Source: Sanguinoderma infundibulare
Lineage: Eukaryota; Basidiomycota; Agaricomycetes; Polyporales; Polyporaceae
DNA length: 64,000 nucleotides
Direction of reading: 5' to 3'
Assembly: GCA_032821775.1 (NCBI GenBank)
Contig: JAVLRN010000009.1
Location: forward strand, 1,178,001-1,242,000
The number at the start of each line of letters is the position of its first letter. The stretch's first letter is position 1. A program made the translations under genes and the position numbers. This document shows, piece after piece, positions 36,506-47,908 of this stretch. Under the pieces are notes generated by a model. That model was not told the origin of the DNA and ran no database searches. It saw only the letters and a list, made by a program, of their open reading frames with translations.

Positions 36506-39500
36506 ATGTCTGCTGTTGGCAATGGGGGCAGCCTTCACACCCTTATGATGCGGTCTAGCACGCCCGGTACGCCTCATGGCATCTCTGGGACAAAACATAG
36601 TCTGATTGACTCCCCATTATCCTCCGCAGCATCCAACGAGAAAGGTGCGAGTTATCCTTCACCATTCACAGTTCATAAGCTCATCGGAGCGCGCGTTTCC
36701 AACAGTCCTCCTCTACCTCCAAGGCTTGGATGCCAACCCGCCCGAAGATGACGACAGGCGGAGCAGCGTCACCACCTCGGAGGTCCTCCGTTCTCCCCGC
36801 CCTAAGAGCAAGACCGCAAGCAGTGTTCGCCAGTTGGAGCACATGGCCGGTGACGATGAGCATGGAGGCGAAGACATTAGGTCTGACGTCCAGGAGCACC
36901 CTTCCGAACTTGGCCGCACCATTCCCATTCACACTACTGGCATCGTGAGTACTTTTCCCCATCCCCCGACGTCTCGCGACCAAACCCGTCCCGGCTCTCT
37001 AGCCTGACCATGAGCCTGGCCCTGATGACCCCCCTGGTCCCAAATTCGAATCCTACGGCTCTTCTTTTGGCAACTTTGGCCCTCTTCCCCGGGAGAGCTT
37101 TAACGGTAGGAACGGCATCGTACGTTCCTAGCTTCCTGATGTGCGTGCTTCTCTCAAGATCTGACCCGACCGTATTCTACTCCCAGGCCAGCCCCTCCAA
37201 GGCCGCTGCTGTCCCCCTCCCAGAAACGACCGTCGGGCCTGGCTCGCCAACAGAGAGCCACCACAACCCATTCATGGTAAGATGCGTGCAATATGTCATT
37301 CACCACGACCCAGCCTGACAAATAAATCAGCAATATGGCATGGCCCCTGCACAGACGACGGGCATCGCCGGCACGGCCTCATATGCGGGGGCACCCAGCG
37401 GTGTCGGCTCTCGAAGTCGCCATGCCGCGTCCACAAAGGCGTCGCACAAATCTCCCTCAGTGGCTGAGAATGGGGTACGTGGCTGGAAGACCCTGCGATC
37501 GGACCATCGTCCGACTGATGTTTCCTAGGTCGCCTCGCCAAAGGCTGCCTCGCGCGCGTTATCACCAACTCGTACCGGCACAGTCGCGGGCGCAGCTCCC
37601 GAGCGGCCCTGGTCCCCTCGGACCGCGGCTTCCCAGAACCAGTCTGTCAAGTCGCGGAACACACAGAAGACGCAACGCACGCTGTATCCGCCCCTGCCGG
37701 AGTCTGTTGCCGACGACGGACAGCGGACTACGAAAGCGTATTCCATTGCACCTTCAGAGTCCGCATCCCAGGTCGGCACAAGACGCCTACGTCAGCAACA
37801 GCAGCTGCTGGAGGAGAAGCAGAGAGAGCAAAGAGAGCGGGAAGAGGAGCAGATGGAGCGCGAACTGGAGAGGGAAAGGCAGAGTGCGCGCACGCCCTCT
37901 CATAAGCCAGCAAAATCGGTGAAGAGCACGACGGAGGTGAATGGGCACCATGGCTCGGGCGGCACGGCGTATGCGAGGTCGCAGAGTGCTGGTAAGTGCT
38001 GTCGATTGTGGTATGGAGTATGCTTTCCTGACGCATCCATCGCTCAAGCTCGGTCACAAGCTCCGATGTCTCCCCGAAGCCAGGCGACGTCCGTGCCTCG
38101 CGAGCGCAGCATTGCCGCCGAGCGCAGCGTCGCTCCCACCGAAGGCGTTCGGTCTATGGCGCCTCCTATGTCCCCCGCACGTTCTAAACACACTGTCCAC
38201 GATCCGGATTGCACCCCGACTCCGTCTCGTCCTGCCACCCCGGATAACCCTCTCAGTCTGGAGGAGCAGCGCCTCGTGCAGAGTATCCTGGACATTCCTC
38301 GAACACGCACTTCGTATGCTTTGTCGACAATGGCTCCTTCAGCGCTTGAGCCAGAGGTCCAGAACTCGCACTTCCACGACATGGAGTTGTGTCAATTGCT
38401 ACATGCATTGGATCAACCCATGGGCGAGCCCGTCAAGAAGGCGGTTCGAAAGGCGGTCAGATCCCGTGTTAAGAAGCTTGGCATGAAGTACGACAACGAG
38501 GTCAGTGTTGGGTAACTTGCATTGTGTTGTGGATGCTGAGCGCGGTTTGCGTCTGCAGTCCATCAAGGCCTACCGCAAATCATTCCATGACCACGATCCG
38601 GTTGTGCATCTCATTCCTGCGTTGACAGGTGCCAGCTCGAAGCGTTCTGCTCTTGGTCCTCCGGGACAGGATCCGCCGGATTGGGCGAAGGAGCTGCTCC
38701 AAGGTTTTATTAACATGCAAAACCGCATCGAGGACCTTGCTCCCAAGATCGAGAAAAGTCTTCGTTCTTCTCGCGGAGGTTCTTACATGACGGATCGCGG
38801 CAACTACGCGAATGGCCATCAGCATTACGAGAGCTCCGAGATGAACGGCGGGTACTCGCAGAGCCAAATGACCCACACTATCCACCAGCATCAAACGGGA
38901 GACGAGTCCATGTACCAGGCGGGCGAGGGGGAGATGATTCGGGATTCGACACATCTGCACACCCTTCCTGGATCGATGCATCACCACGACGGTTCAATGC
39001 ATGGTGCGATCAGGGAGGAGGAGCTTTACGACGAGGAGGACGGTCATCCCTTCGCAGACACGGATGCGGACACGCGTGGGCTGGATGTCGACTACGGCGC
39101 ACAGGACCGCGAGAACTCTCCGGGTCAGCAGTATCTCGAGCAGGAGCTGTACAAGCTTCGGATCAAGCCCACTGGGAGCCAGTCCGTTACCACTCACAAG
39201 ACCTGGGAGCTTGCGAGGGACGACGGGGCCGAGTACGATGACGAGGATGGCGACGCGCAGGCGGCCATCACCGAGTCCGGTCTCCCTGAGATCCCTGACG
39301 GCAACACTGGCGTATACACTGACCGCCGTACCTCGCCGCCCCTGCCTCCGATTCCCGCTGAGCTCCCCATCGACCACGGGCAAGTCTGGCAGCAAAACGA
39401 CTACAGTAGTGAACCACGGATGCTCCCGCCTTGGCAGCGGATCCACCAGCGCCTGCTGAGTTGGGCGATCGTCTGGCCGATGTCCGAGCTGGACAATGCG

Positions 39501-40288
39501 GTCAACAGTTGCAACCGTGGGATGCAGGTCGACGAGATAGCGCTTAGCATCTGGTCGACGCAGACGTACAAACGGTATGTGCGCGCGAAGATGACGGATT
39601 CCCCTCCGGGGCGTGTGGACCGCTTGTTCGTGCCGCCGAACATGGCGGACGCGATCAGTACCGCGGTGTACAACGGCAGGCATGGAGACGCGTGCGGGAT
39701 GCTGCGCGAGCTTTGGGCGCCGTTTGGGCTGGAGGGCATTCCGAGGTTGCTGATCGTGCTGGCGAAGCACCGCAACGACGACGACCACTGGGTTGTGCAT
39801 CGGTGAGTTGCATCGTCAACATCGCGTGATCGGGATGTGTACTGACAATGGATTGTGTAGGTTCTCCCTCCCTGATGGTTCCCTCACCACCTATGACACT
39901 TACCCCGAGCGATGCCTACCTGATGGCCGAGTGAGTCTCGCAGAATCCTCGTCCTACGCTGCCATGGCACTAATAGCTGCGCATGTAGCCCCTTGGATGG
40001 TGGTTCGCCATTCGCATCGCGTGGCCAGATGCTATTTACCCGAGCCCCGACCACCTCATGCAGAAGATGGTGCGCCTCCACCGTCCAATGCAACTCCCTA
40101 TCGAGAACTCCGTCGCCGCGGCAGGCATCTGGCGCAACCTCTTGATGGGCTCAAGAGCCGAGCGCAGCCTCGATCTCGAGCGGTTACGTGATCTGATCAG
40201 TACTGAGGTCAAGAATCTCAGGCAACGGAAGATCATGGGCAAGCTCTCGATTGGTGCACCACGGCCGAACTGGGAGGATATGAACTGA
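36506..40288 (+). CDS. Large protein with disordered N-terminal half and Ulp1-like C-terminal region lacking the catalytic Cys
   Basis: Ten exons (36506-36644, 36724-36944, 37003-37119, 37187-37276, 37331-37474, 37529-37991, 38049-38500, 38559-39802, 39861-39930, 39989-40288) give 1079 residues in frame. The first half is Ser/Pro/Thr-rich, with a Gln/Glu/Arg coiled-coil run (QQQLLEEKQREQREREEEQ). A helical segment (DMELCQLLHALDQPMGEPVK to IEKSL) follows, then a His/Gln/Gly-rich part. The last 330 residues look folded: LFVPPNMADAIS, LLIVLAKHRNDDDHWVVHRF, SLTTYDTYPE and IENSVAAAGIWRNLL follow the order of Ulp1/C48 proteases (VP block, His-Trp, Asp, Gln-Asn...Cys-Gly). The His and Asp are kept, but Glu replaces the oxyanion Gln and Ala stands where the Cys is expected. 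The gene model is sound; the fold assignment is inference. Confidence 0.72.
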
Positions 40289-41327
40289 GGTGCCGATGGA
40301 GGCGGCGCTTTTACTTGAGCTTGGTGCTTTTACGTTACAGATGACCTAACTACGACTACACACCACGATACGACGAGGAGACCACGAACGGTTTGCTTTG
40401 CTTTGACCACTGCTATCCCCAGCCGTTGCTCATCATCTACGAGTTCAGTCATTGGACGCGTTATTGAGGAGGGAAGCGCGTGCTGTGTACAACATTTGTA
40501 AACCATCGCACGCCGCTTCTCTCCATCACCCCTTTCGATCACATTTTTATTACTTCCTACTTCACGAGGCTTGATCCCTGTTCAACGTTCAACATGCGTC
40601 AGTGCTGGCTCTTCGTCCCCTTCGTGCTCTAGGCTTTAAGCTTCACCCTCGATATACCACCGATCGCATCCGAACTCTGCTTCGTCGCCCGTTGGATCTC
40701 AGAAGGACTGTTAAACATTCACTTTCTATAGACCACCGGCTCGATGGCCCCTCGTCGTACTTCGCATGTACCTCCTTCTGCGTGCCGTATACGTAGTTAC
40801 AACATGACGAATCCTTCCTTCTCTCTCACACTTTACACGTGTGTATGTAGCGGTGCTCCAGCTCGTGATGTGCTGACGGATCGTCCAGGCCTGTCATCAA
40901 ACTCTCGCAGCAGTCGCCAAGGTGGGTGGTCTCAGGTATCGCTGCACGACGTTGGCGAACACTCAAAACTGTCAATCGCCAGACAAATTAGTCAGACGGG
41001 CGGAGTCGTGCACGTCAAACCCGCCGATCGCAGCGGGCTGCAATGTGGTGATCGCGCGGTCTCAAAGTTCGGTACAACTGCTGGAGTCTGACTCGTACGG
41101 TTGACTCGTTGTCGATGTGTGAGCCTTCAGCGCGCTCCGAAAGGCTCGGACCGATATATTCGAATCGATCAGTAAAGCAGTGATCGCGGACGGTACCTGA
41201 TTACGCTGGAATGCGGAACGTGTCTCTTTCTGCGACAGGATAAGTACTGGCACGTCGAGCGGGATGCAATAATATCACCCTCGTCCACAGACACTATACA
41301 CGACGAGATCCACGACCCTTCGTGACA
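40289..41327. other. Intergenic region with no supported gene
   Basis: About 1 kb between two same-strand genes. Only short unrelated frames are present. It should contain the 3' end of the preceding gene and the promoter of the glycosyltransferase. CTATACA at 41295-41301 may serve as a weak TATA element. Confidence 0.4.
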
Positions 41328-43434
41328 ATGTCCGGCCACAAACACATCGTCGTTCTGCCTGTCCAGTTGTGGGGTGAGTTGGGTGGTGCTGTTTGCTCCG
41401 CGAGGAACGATTGCTGATCGAGTCGACCTGCACTAGGGCACACGCGCGCGTTGTGCACGCTTGTGCCCCGAATGGTCAAGTTGCGGCCCGTCAACGTGAC
41501 CCTATTCACGACGACTGGATACTACGAACGCGCGAATGCGGAGGTGTCTCGAGACCTTGCGCCTGGCGAGGAGCATATTTTATCGCGCATCAGGTTGGTT
41601 CACGTCGGGGATGACACCGTAAATCCAGGTTGACGTTCTGTGCTATCCAGGATCATTGCACTGGAGGGGCAGGGCCAAGGCCCCACCGACCTGGCCGCTC
41701 TGGACGTCTCCTTCCAGAAGGCATGGGCGAACATCCTTAACGACGAGCCTGTCACTTGCCTCAAGACCGGCACGCAACACGGACCCATATGGGGCAAGCC
41801 CAGTGCTGCCATCGTCGACGTATGCAGACCGACGAATTAAACCCTCGCGCGATGTTTCGTTCTCAATCGATTTTCAGCTCTTCGCGATGGAGCCGTTCGA
41901 AACTGTCCACCGGGACAAGTCTCACGGCATCAAGGCGATCGCCTGGTATCCGGCCTCGATGCTCAGCTTCTTCACCATCTTCGAACGCGACCTCCTCGCC
42001 GACGCGGAAGCAGAGGCGGCCCGAAGTGGGAAGCCATTTGATATCGTAGCGAGTGAGGTCAGGCCGAGCAAGACTGGACGAACCACGAGGGCATCTGACT
42101 GACGAGGCTTTGTAGATCCTGCGGAGGCCGAAGGGCTCGCTGATAAAGACGCCTTGTCTTCCACCCGTTTATGATCACGAACTCAACCCTCAGGAGGTAA
42201 GTGGTTCCATTATCTGCCTCGGGCGTGGATCGTTATGTAACGTATGCACAGTATACGCTCCCACCCGAATTCGCTGGCCGTATCTTTATCAAGGTTCCCG
42301 GGTAAGGCATCTCGGTCATCGTCCATCCCTTACAGCCTGAGGCGGATATTCACTGGTTCGACAATAACAGCGTCCTCAAGAGGGCTGACGCGGTGGTCAC
42401 AATGGACGCTGCGGACTACGCCCCTGAGAATACCGCAGCCCTGCGAAAGTGGTTCGCCGAGACGTCTCGCAAAATCTACTACGCAGGGCCTTTGATACCA
42501 TTCGGGGAGCAGGCTGCCGCTGCAGAGCGACAGGGGTCGAGTAATGGGGACGCTATTGTCAGTTTCCTAGACAAGCAAGTGGCCACGCGTGGGGAGAGGT
42601 CGGTTATATACGTAGGTGCTCGTCCGACTTTCATCCCCACGGGCATACTTATTCAGCACGCTGCAGATTACGTTTGGATCCGTGTTCTTCCCGAAGGATT
42701 CGGCGAAGGTGTGGGCGGTCCTGGACGTTCTCATGGAGAACAAGATACCATTCGTAGGTCTTTTTGACAGTCCTCAATGCGCAGAGGCTGAAGCCATCTC
42801 CAGGTCATGAGCCACGCTTCGCCTATGCCTTGGGCGGCGATTCCTGAAGACATGAAGAATAAGATCGCTGCTTATGGTGACGCTATCGTATCAAACTGGG
42901 TGCCTCAGCAACAAGTTCTAAACCATCCTGTGTGTGTCCTGCTAGCCTTTTTATGAACGGAACTGACGTAACTTCTTGACTTGACGGTAGGCTGTCGGAT
43001 GGTGCATCTCCCATGGCGGCCACAACGGAACTCTAGAGACCATCGTGGCCGGAATACCCCTGTCCGTGGTCTCCCCCCAGTGCAGTATCTGACATGCTGA
43101 CATATGCCATCCACATCCCAGCATCGTCTGGCCGATAGCGGCAGAGCAGCCTGTGAACGCCATTCACCTCGCCGACCAAATCAACGTAGCATACGAACTG
43201 ATCGAGGTTCGCAATGGGTCCGGACTAGGCCAGATCTACCGCACTGGGAAGACCCCGACCGGCACTATTGAAGCTGTCAAGGCGGAGATGCGCAACGTGC
43301 TCGACCGGGCATTCGGCGAGGATGGCGAAGAGAAGCGGAAGCGCGTTCGGGCGCTGCAGAAGACGTTGCAAGCTGCCTGGTCCGAGGATGGCGTTGCGAG
43401 GAAGGAGGTGGAGGCCCTGCTGGATGAGCTCTGA
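41328..43434 (+). CDS. UDP-glycosyltransferase (GT1 family)
   Basis: Transfers sugar from a UDP-sugar to a small lipophilic acceptor. Eleven exons (41328-41373, 41437-41593, 41651-41819, 41878-42057, 42116-42196, 42252-42301, 42371-42611, 42667-42753, 42804-42929, 42991-43061, 43122-43434) sum to 506 residues. The N-terminus MSGHKHIVVLPVQLWGHTRA has the GHTR variant of the catalytic-His motif. The donor-site block reads VSNWVPQQQVLNHP, then after an intron AVGWCISHGGHNGTLETIVAG, with IVWPIAAEQPVNA closing the UDP-sugar pocket. RSVIYITFGSVFFPKD marks the start of the C-terminal lobe. An apparent TAA after IKVPG is removed by the 69-base intron 42302-42370. There is no signal peptide, so it is probably cytosolic, as expected for fungal members. 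The acceptor cannot be predicted; fungal relatives act on sterols, glycolipids or xenobiotic phenols. Confidence 0.87.
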
Positions 43435-44083
43435 CCTAATTTTGCGGAGAGGCGAGTCAAGTTGGATGAAATACCCGTGTAGCCAACGAGAAACCTGGGC
43501 CACTGCGTGGGACTGGGCTTGGCTTGGCTTGTTACTTCAACGCTTCTTCGGAGTTCGCAGTGCCGGCTTCCTTTAAGGGGGACAAGGAGAGTAAGTAATC
43601 TCTCGGAAGCGGCCCTTGCATTCCCTTCATCAGTTCAGAATCACAATTCAAAGAAGAAAACGTCAAACGATACCTGCGACAGGGCCGGACGGAATAGAAG
43701 GAAGTACGCGCCGGAGGGCACCATACGGCGGCCAGGCACGCGACATTGATAGTGCCGTTGATGCGGTGCCCCGCACTGTACCCTACTGTACTGCCTGCCG
43801 GTGGCCTAAGTCAACTTCTCTGTTCAGCTGATCCATCAGAGCGCAAATCGTCACAGCGCCACGGCGGACTTTGAGCTCTCCGGAGAGTGCGCGCAGGCAT
43901 CGACGCTGGCCGCGATCGGAGACCCTCTCTAAACCCAGGAGGGTACCTTTTCATTTGCAGATGTGTATATGACGAGTGGGCCGACCGAAAGGTTGTGGGA
44001 AACAGGTCTTTCTAGCCTTCGTCCTCCTCCCCGCAGCACTATTCGATTCGCGAGCCTCCGCTTAGGTGCCCTTCCTTCCTGTC
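43435..44083. other. Intergenic region with no supported gene
   Basis: About 650 bases holding the glycosyltransferase 3' end and the promoter of the next gene. No reading frame with a recognisable product was found. Confidence 0.4.
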
Positions 44084-45889
44084 ATGTCATCAGGCTCGGA
44101 TACCGCGGATATCATTGCTGAGCAGGAATCACTGCAAGTATCTCTTCCATCATCGACGTTCTATTGTACAAAAGGTCGCTGACTTGCTAATCGTCGCGTC
44201 GGATAGATGGGTTTCGTTGCTGTGCAGTTACGCGGCATTCAGTGAGTTCCTTCCGCCAGGCGGTATCCGTTGACTAGATGCCCTCTTCATGACACAGCGT
44301 TCATCTGTTATGATTGGGTCCTGAGCCTTGACGAAGAAATCAAGCTCTTTTGGCGGCGCAGGGTCACTGCCGCGTCGCTGCTGTACTTTTTCATCCGATA
44401 TCTCCTCATCGCGTACTGGATATTGGGTTATCCGACGCTCGGCCTCCAGGGAATTGTAAGATCATTTTCTGGAATCTGTGTGCGAAGCATTGCTGAATGG
44501 TTCCGGCTTCTAGGGGTATGTCCAATACTGTACTTCGCTCCAGCATTGTATGAACTGGCGATGCTGACGAGCCCTCCTTGTATCCAGCTGCGACGCGTAT
44601 ATGTATGTCATCTTCGTCCTCCAGCTGCTCATATACGTGTTCCCCGCTTGTGAGTAACCCCTGCCGTTCATTTCCTGGTCCGAAACATTTTGACGATCGA
44701 CGTCGTCGGACGACAACCTAGTGTTCTCCACGCTGCGTGTATACGCACTGACGGAGCAGAGCAAGCTACTCGCTCTTGTCACCTTGTTCTTCTCACTAGG
44801 TCCCCTATACGCCAACGCCGTGAGTCCGCCTCCCTTTGGCTATATAAATGTGCGTCGTCCCTGACTAGTCGATCCGCACTCCAGATCCACTACGGCTGGG
44901 AGAAGCCCGAGTACCTTGGGCCCGGCTTTGGGTGCTTCGTGGTCGACAACGCAACTCACCAAATGGGTGTTATGTGAGCCGTCCCCAGCTCTTCTCCCCT
45001 GAAATCATGCTGACGGGCGTTTGGCTCTCTAGATGTAAGGTTGATCTCCTGCTCTATTTGCTTTCGCTGAGCTCTGATCACAATCAGTCACTGGCATCTC
45101 TCGAGGACTACTCTCGGTCGGCGACCTCCTAGTCATCGCGGTCACCGTCGCGAGGACCTCCTACGTGGCGAAAAACGCTAAAGACCTGATCGGCTCTTCG
45201 TCCCTGGCCGGAACTTTGCTCTACAGCGGTAAGCATTCAGCGCGCCTACATATACTACACCGCTCAGCGCTGACTAAAATCGCCCTCTTAGGCGTTATTT
45301 ACTACGTGTGCGTCGTCGGTCGAGACTAAGAGCTACCTGAGGAAGCACTCTAACAATGCGTTAAAGACCGTTGGCGGTCCTCAACATCCTGCACACAATC
45401 CTGACAGAGACCGGCGCGGACCAGGTCCTGCGCAACTCGAGCTTGGTCTCCGTCTTCATAGACCCGTGAGTCCCCCTCTTCCCCTATCTTCCTCCTTACG
45501 CAAAGCCGTATCGTGCTGACCAAATACGACCTTGCGCACCGATACCCTGCAGGGCGACGTCTGTGCTTGCGTGCCGCTTCCTGCTGAACTTACGCAAGGT
45601 CGAGGAGGACCGCGTGTCAGACGGACCGGCGCGGTACTCAACCACCTTGCGCTTCACGCCCGACAGCGACAGTGCCCGGACCCTCCCGCCGTTCATCGCT
45701 TCCATGGGCGAGCTCGTTGACATGGGGTTCACGAACCGAGGGTCGTCCATGCAAGGGTCCGACACGCCGGACATGACGTTTGACGTGAGCAGCACCGACC
45801 TGACGAAGGTGGACGGCACCTCAAGGACGACAGCCGGAGAGTTGCGAAATGCCGAGGTTGAGCAAGTTCCGCGCATGGACGCTGTCTGA
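44084..45889 (+). CDS. DUF6533-type seven-helix membrane protein with two 2-base micro-exons
   Basis: Exons: 44084-44157, 44207-44241, 44298-44455, 44514-44515, 44588-44649, 44722-44819, 44885-44973, 45033-45034, 45088-45228, 45292-45307, 45367-45465 and 45553-45889. They sum to 371 codons including stop. The N-terminal region matches the DUF6533 layout: LLCSYAAFTFICYDWVLSLD then EEIKLFWRRRVTAASLLYFF. Later helices include YMYVIFVLQLLIYVFPA, STLRVYALTEQSKLLALVTL and SVGDLLVIAVTVARTSYVAK. The C-terminal 110 residues are polar. The frame closes only if GG (44514-44515) and AT (45033-45034) are retained as separate exons, each bounded by introns with good donors, CTGA-type branch sites and AG ends. 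The first junction (donor GTTCTA at 44158) is weak. Function unknown; agaricomycetes carry many such genes. Confidence 0.68.
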
Positions 45890-45985
45890 TCTATAGCTGG
45901 TACGCACCGCGCACACGCACCTAGAATTACTCCCTGCACGCATGTCCATCTCGTACATACACGCACGATACGATACGCACATCCC

Positions 45986-47908
45986 CTACGCCAACGAGCC
46001 CTAATAGATAATGTCAATACCCTGACCACCATCTGTGTCCACACTCGCACCAAGCACTCACCATCGGGTCCCACGCCGGCAGCACCACCCTCTCCCCGCC
46101 GTCAAACACCCGCACGAGCTCCCTCGGCGCGAGCTGCTTCGGCACCACCACCTGGTACACCCACTGCTCAAACCACGCGTCGCTCATCACAAAGTACCCC
46201 TTCTCGCCCACGCCCGGCCCCCACGAGTTCTCGACCTTGTAGCGCACCGGCCGGCCGTCGCCGTCGAGGTGCACGCCCGAGATGACCATCGCGTGCGTCA
46301 TGCTCGACTCCTGCGTGCGCAGCCGGTCGGCCTTGGTGAGCCCGAACGCGAGGTCGAACGCGGCCTCGTACGCGAACAGCGCGGGGTCCATGACGCCCAG
46401 TGTGCGGTCCGAGAACTGGTTCACGTCGCAGCCGAAGAAGACGGGGAGCCCGGCCCTGAGCTGGCGCACGACGGCGTCCTTGAGGACGTCGATGTCCGCG
46501 TTCACGTCTGGGAGGACGAGCGTGGACGAGAGACCGTGTGCCATGCGAGTCTTGATCAGAGATGCGGGTCTGCAAAGGAGCCGGGGAGTGCGCGATGGGA
46601 GCGGGACTTACAGAGCACGGGGCGGCCGCCCCAGAGGTTGCCGAGCTTGTCGACGGTGTAGAGCTTGCGGTACGCGTTCCGCGGGTCGTTGATGAGGGAG
46701 AACGAGTCCGCGGGCTGTCGCATACATAATCCGTGCACGGCCGGCGCGCGCGTATCAGCCTCTGCGCAAGTTCGCGTGGGGACAGGGACTCACCGAGTGC
46801 TTGTCGTACGCGAACGACCTGTAGAACTCCTTCGGGGTGCCCGTCCACGTCTTCGCCTTGCCGTCCTTATCGTAGTAGTCCCACGTGAACGCCTCGTCCG
46901 GGCGCGGCACGACGCCGAGGGTCGCGCTCATCACGACGTACACCTCCTTCAGGAGGGCCTCTTTCTTGGCGCGGAGCGTGGCGAGGACTGTGGCAGCCGA
47001 GTGCTCTCTGTTTGCCGTGAGGGAGACGTGGAGCGCACGCAGGATGAGGGCGTGCTCGCGCAGCTTGGTCTTGAGGAGAACGTTGATGGGGGACGACAAC
47101 GAGGAGTGGAGGGACTCCGGGTACACTGCTTGTGGGACGACACCGTAGGTCTGCTTGTGCGTGCGCGAAAGCGCCGGTAGACGGCGACAAGTATGAAAAT
47201 AAAGGGAAGGAAGGAAGCGGTGTGAGCTGGACTAGTTGCATGGGTGGAAGGAGAGAGGAGGGAGAACGGACCTCGAGCAGGTTCACGACCATGTCCCACT
47301 GGCCGCCATCGCTGATGAGCTGCTTGGCGAGGTACTCGACGAGGCGATCGTCGACGGGGAGGTCTGCGTTCTCGATTGAGAGCTCGAGATAGTAGTTGGC
47401 CTTGTTGAGCTTGTCCCAGAAGAAGAGGTACGCCTGTAGGAGATAGCAAAGATTAGCGCGCGCTATGGATGGATGTCGGCCCGCTGCGTAAAGGCAAACA
47501 GACCTGAGAGAGCTGGAAGTCGGAGAGGTTGAGCTTCTTCATGATGTTGTACCGGAGGACATTCGTGGTGGCGAAGAGCCAGCAGCGGCCCGAGGCCTTC
47601 TGGTTGGTGATCGGACCCGTCTTGAAGTCGAGCTCGAGGTTGAAGACGTGGGCGTCGGCGACGCGGGCCGCGCGTGAGGCGAGGGCCTCGCGGATGTTGG
47701 CGTGGTTGAGGATAGTGCGGGAGAGCTGGAGCTTGGGCGACTGCGCGACGTCGTCCTCCCAGCGGTCGACGTGGCCCAAGACGAGGGCACCGTCTTTGGA
47801 GAGTGGGGAGGCGGTGGGGACGTCTTGAAGGGACTGCTCAGGGACGGCCTTCTCGTGCGACTCGTCCTCAGATGGGGGCTGTGCGGCCATGGATGGTGCG
47901 GACCCCAT
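45986..47908 (-). CDS. BLH1: Bleomycin hydrolase (cysteine aminopeptidase, C1B)
   Basis: Cytosolic hexameric papain-fold aminopeptidase that trims peptides and hydrolyses homocysteine thiolactone and bleomycin. Six exons (47504-47908, 47272-47433, 46794-47150, 46612-46714, 46062-46507, 45986-46000) sum to 495 residues. All catalytic elements are visible: Gln and Cys in TNQKASGRCWLFATTN, His in SMTHAMVISGVHLDG, and Asn in VENSWGPGVGEKG. AYLFFWDKLNKANYYLE, GGQWDMVVNLLE and TYGVVPQAVYPES are characteristic family blocks. The last exon is only 15 bases and encodes GSLA plus stop, completing WDPMGSLA. The C-terminus of this family lies in the active-site cleft and limits it to aminopeptidase action. 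A 40-residue acidic head precedes the core; MAAQPPSE seven codons in is an alternative start. It is convergent with the preceding gene, 96 bases apart. Confidence 0.94.

Noticed and set aside
37030..37060. AAATTCGAATCC motif resembling a T-loop
   Set aside because: It lies in a coding exon reading PPGPKFESYGSSFG, with no acceptor or D-arm around it.
42302..42304. Apparent premature TAA in the glycosyltransferase gene after IKVPG
   Set aside because: A 69-base intron from 42302 to 42370 with a GTAAGG donor and AACAG end removes the stop and restores phase. The complete model is 506 codons in frame.
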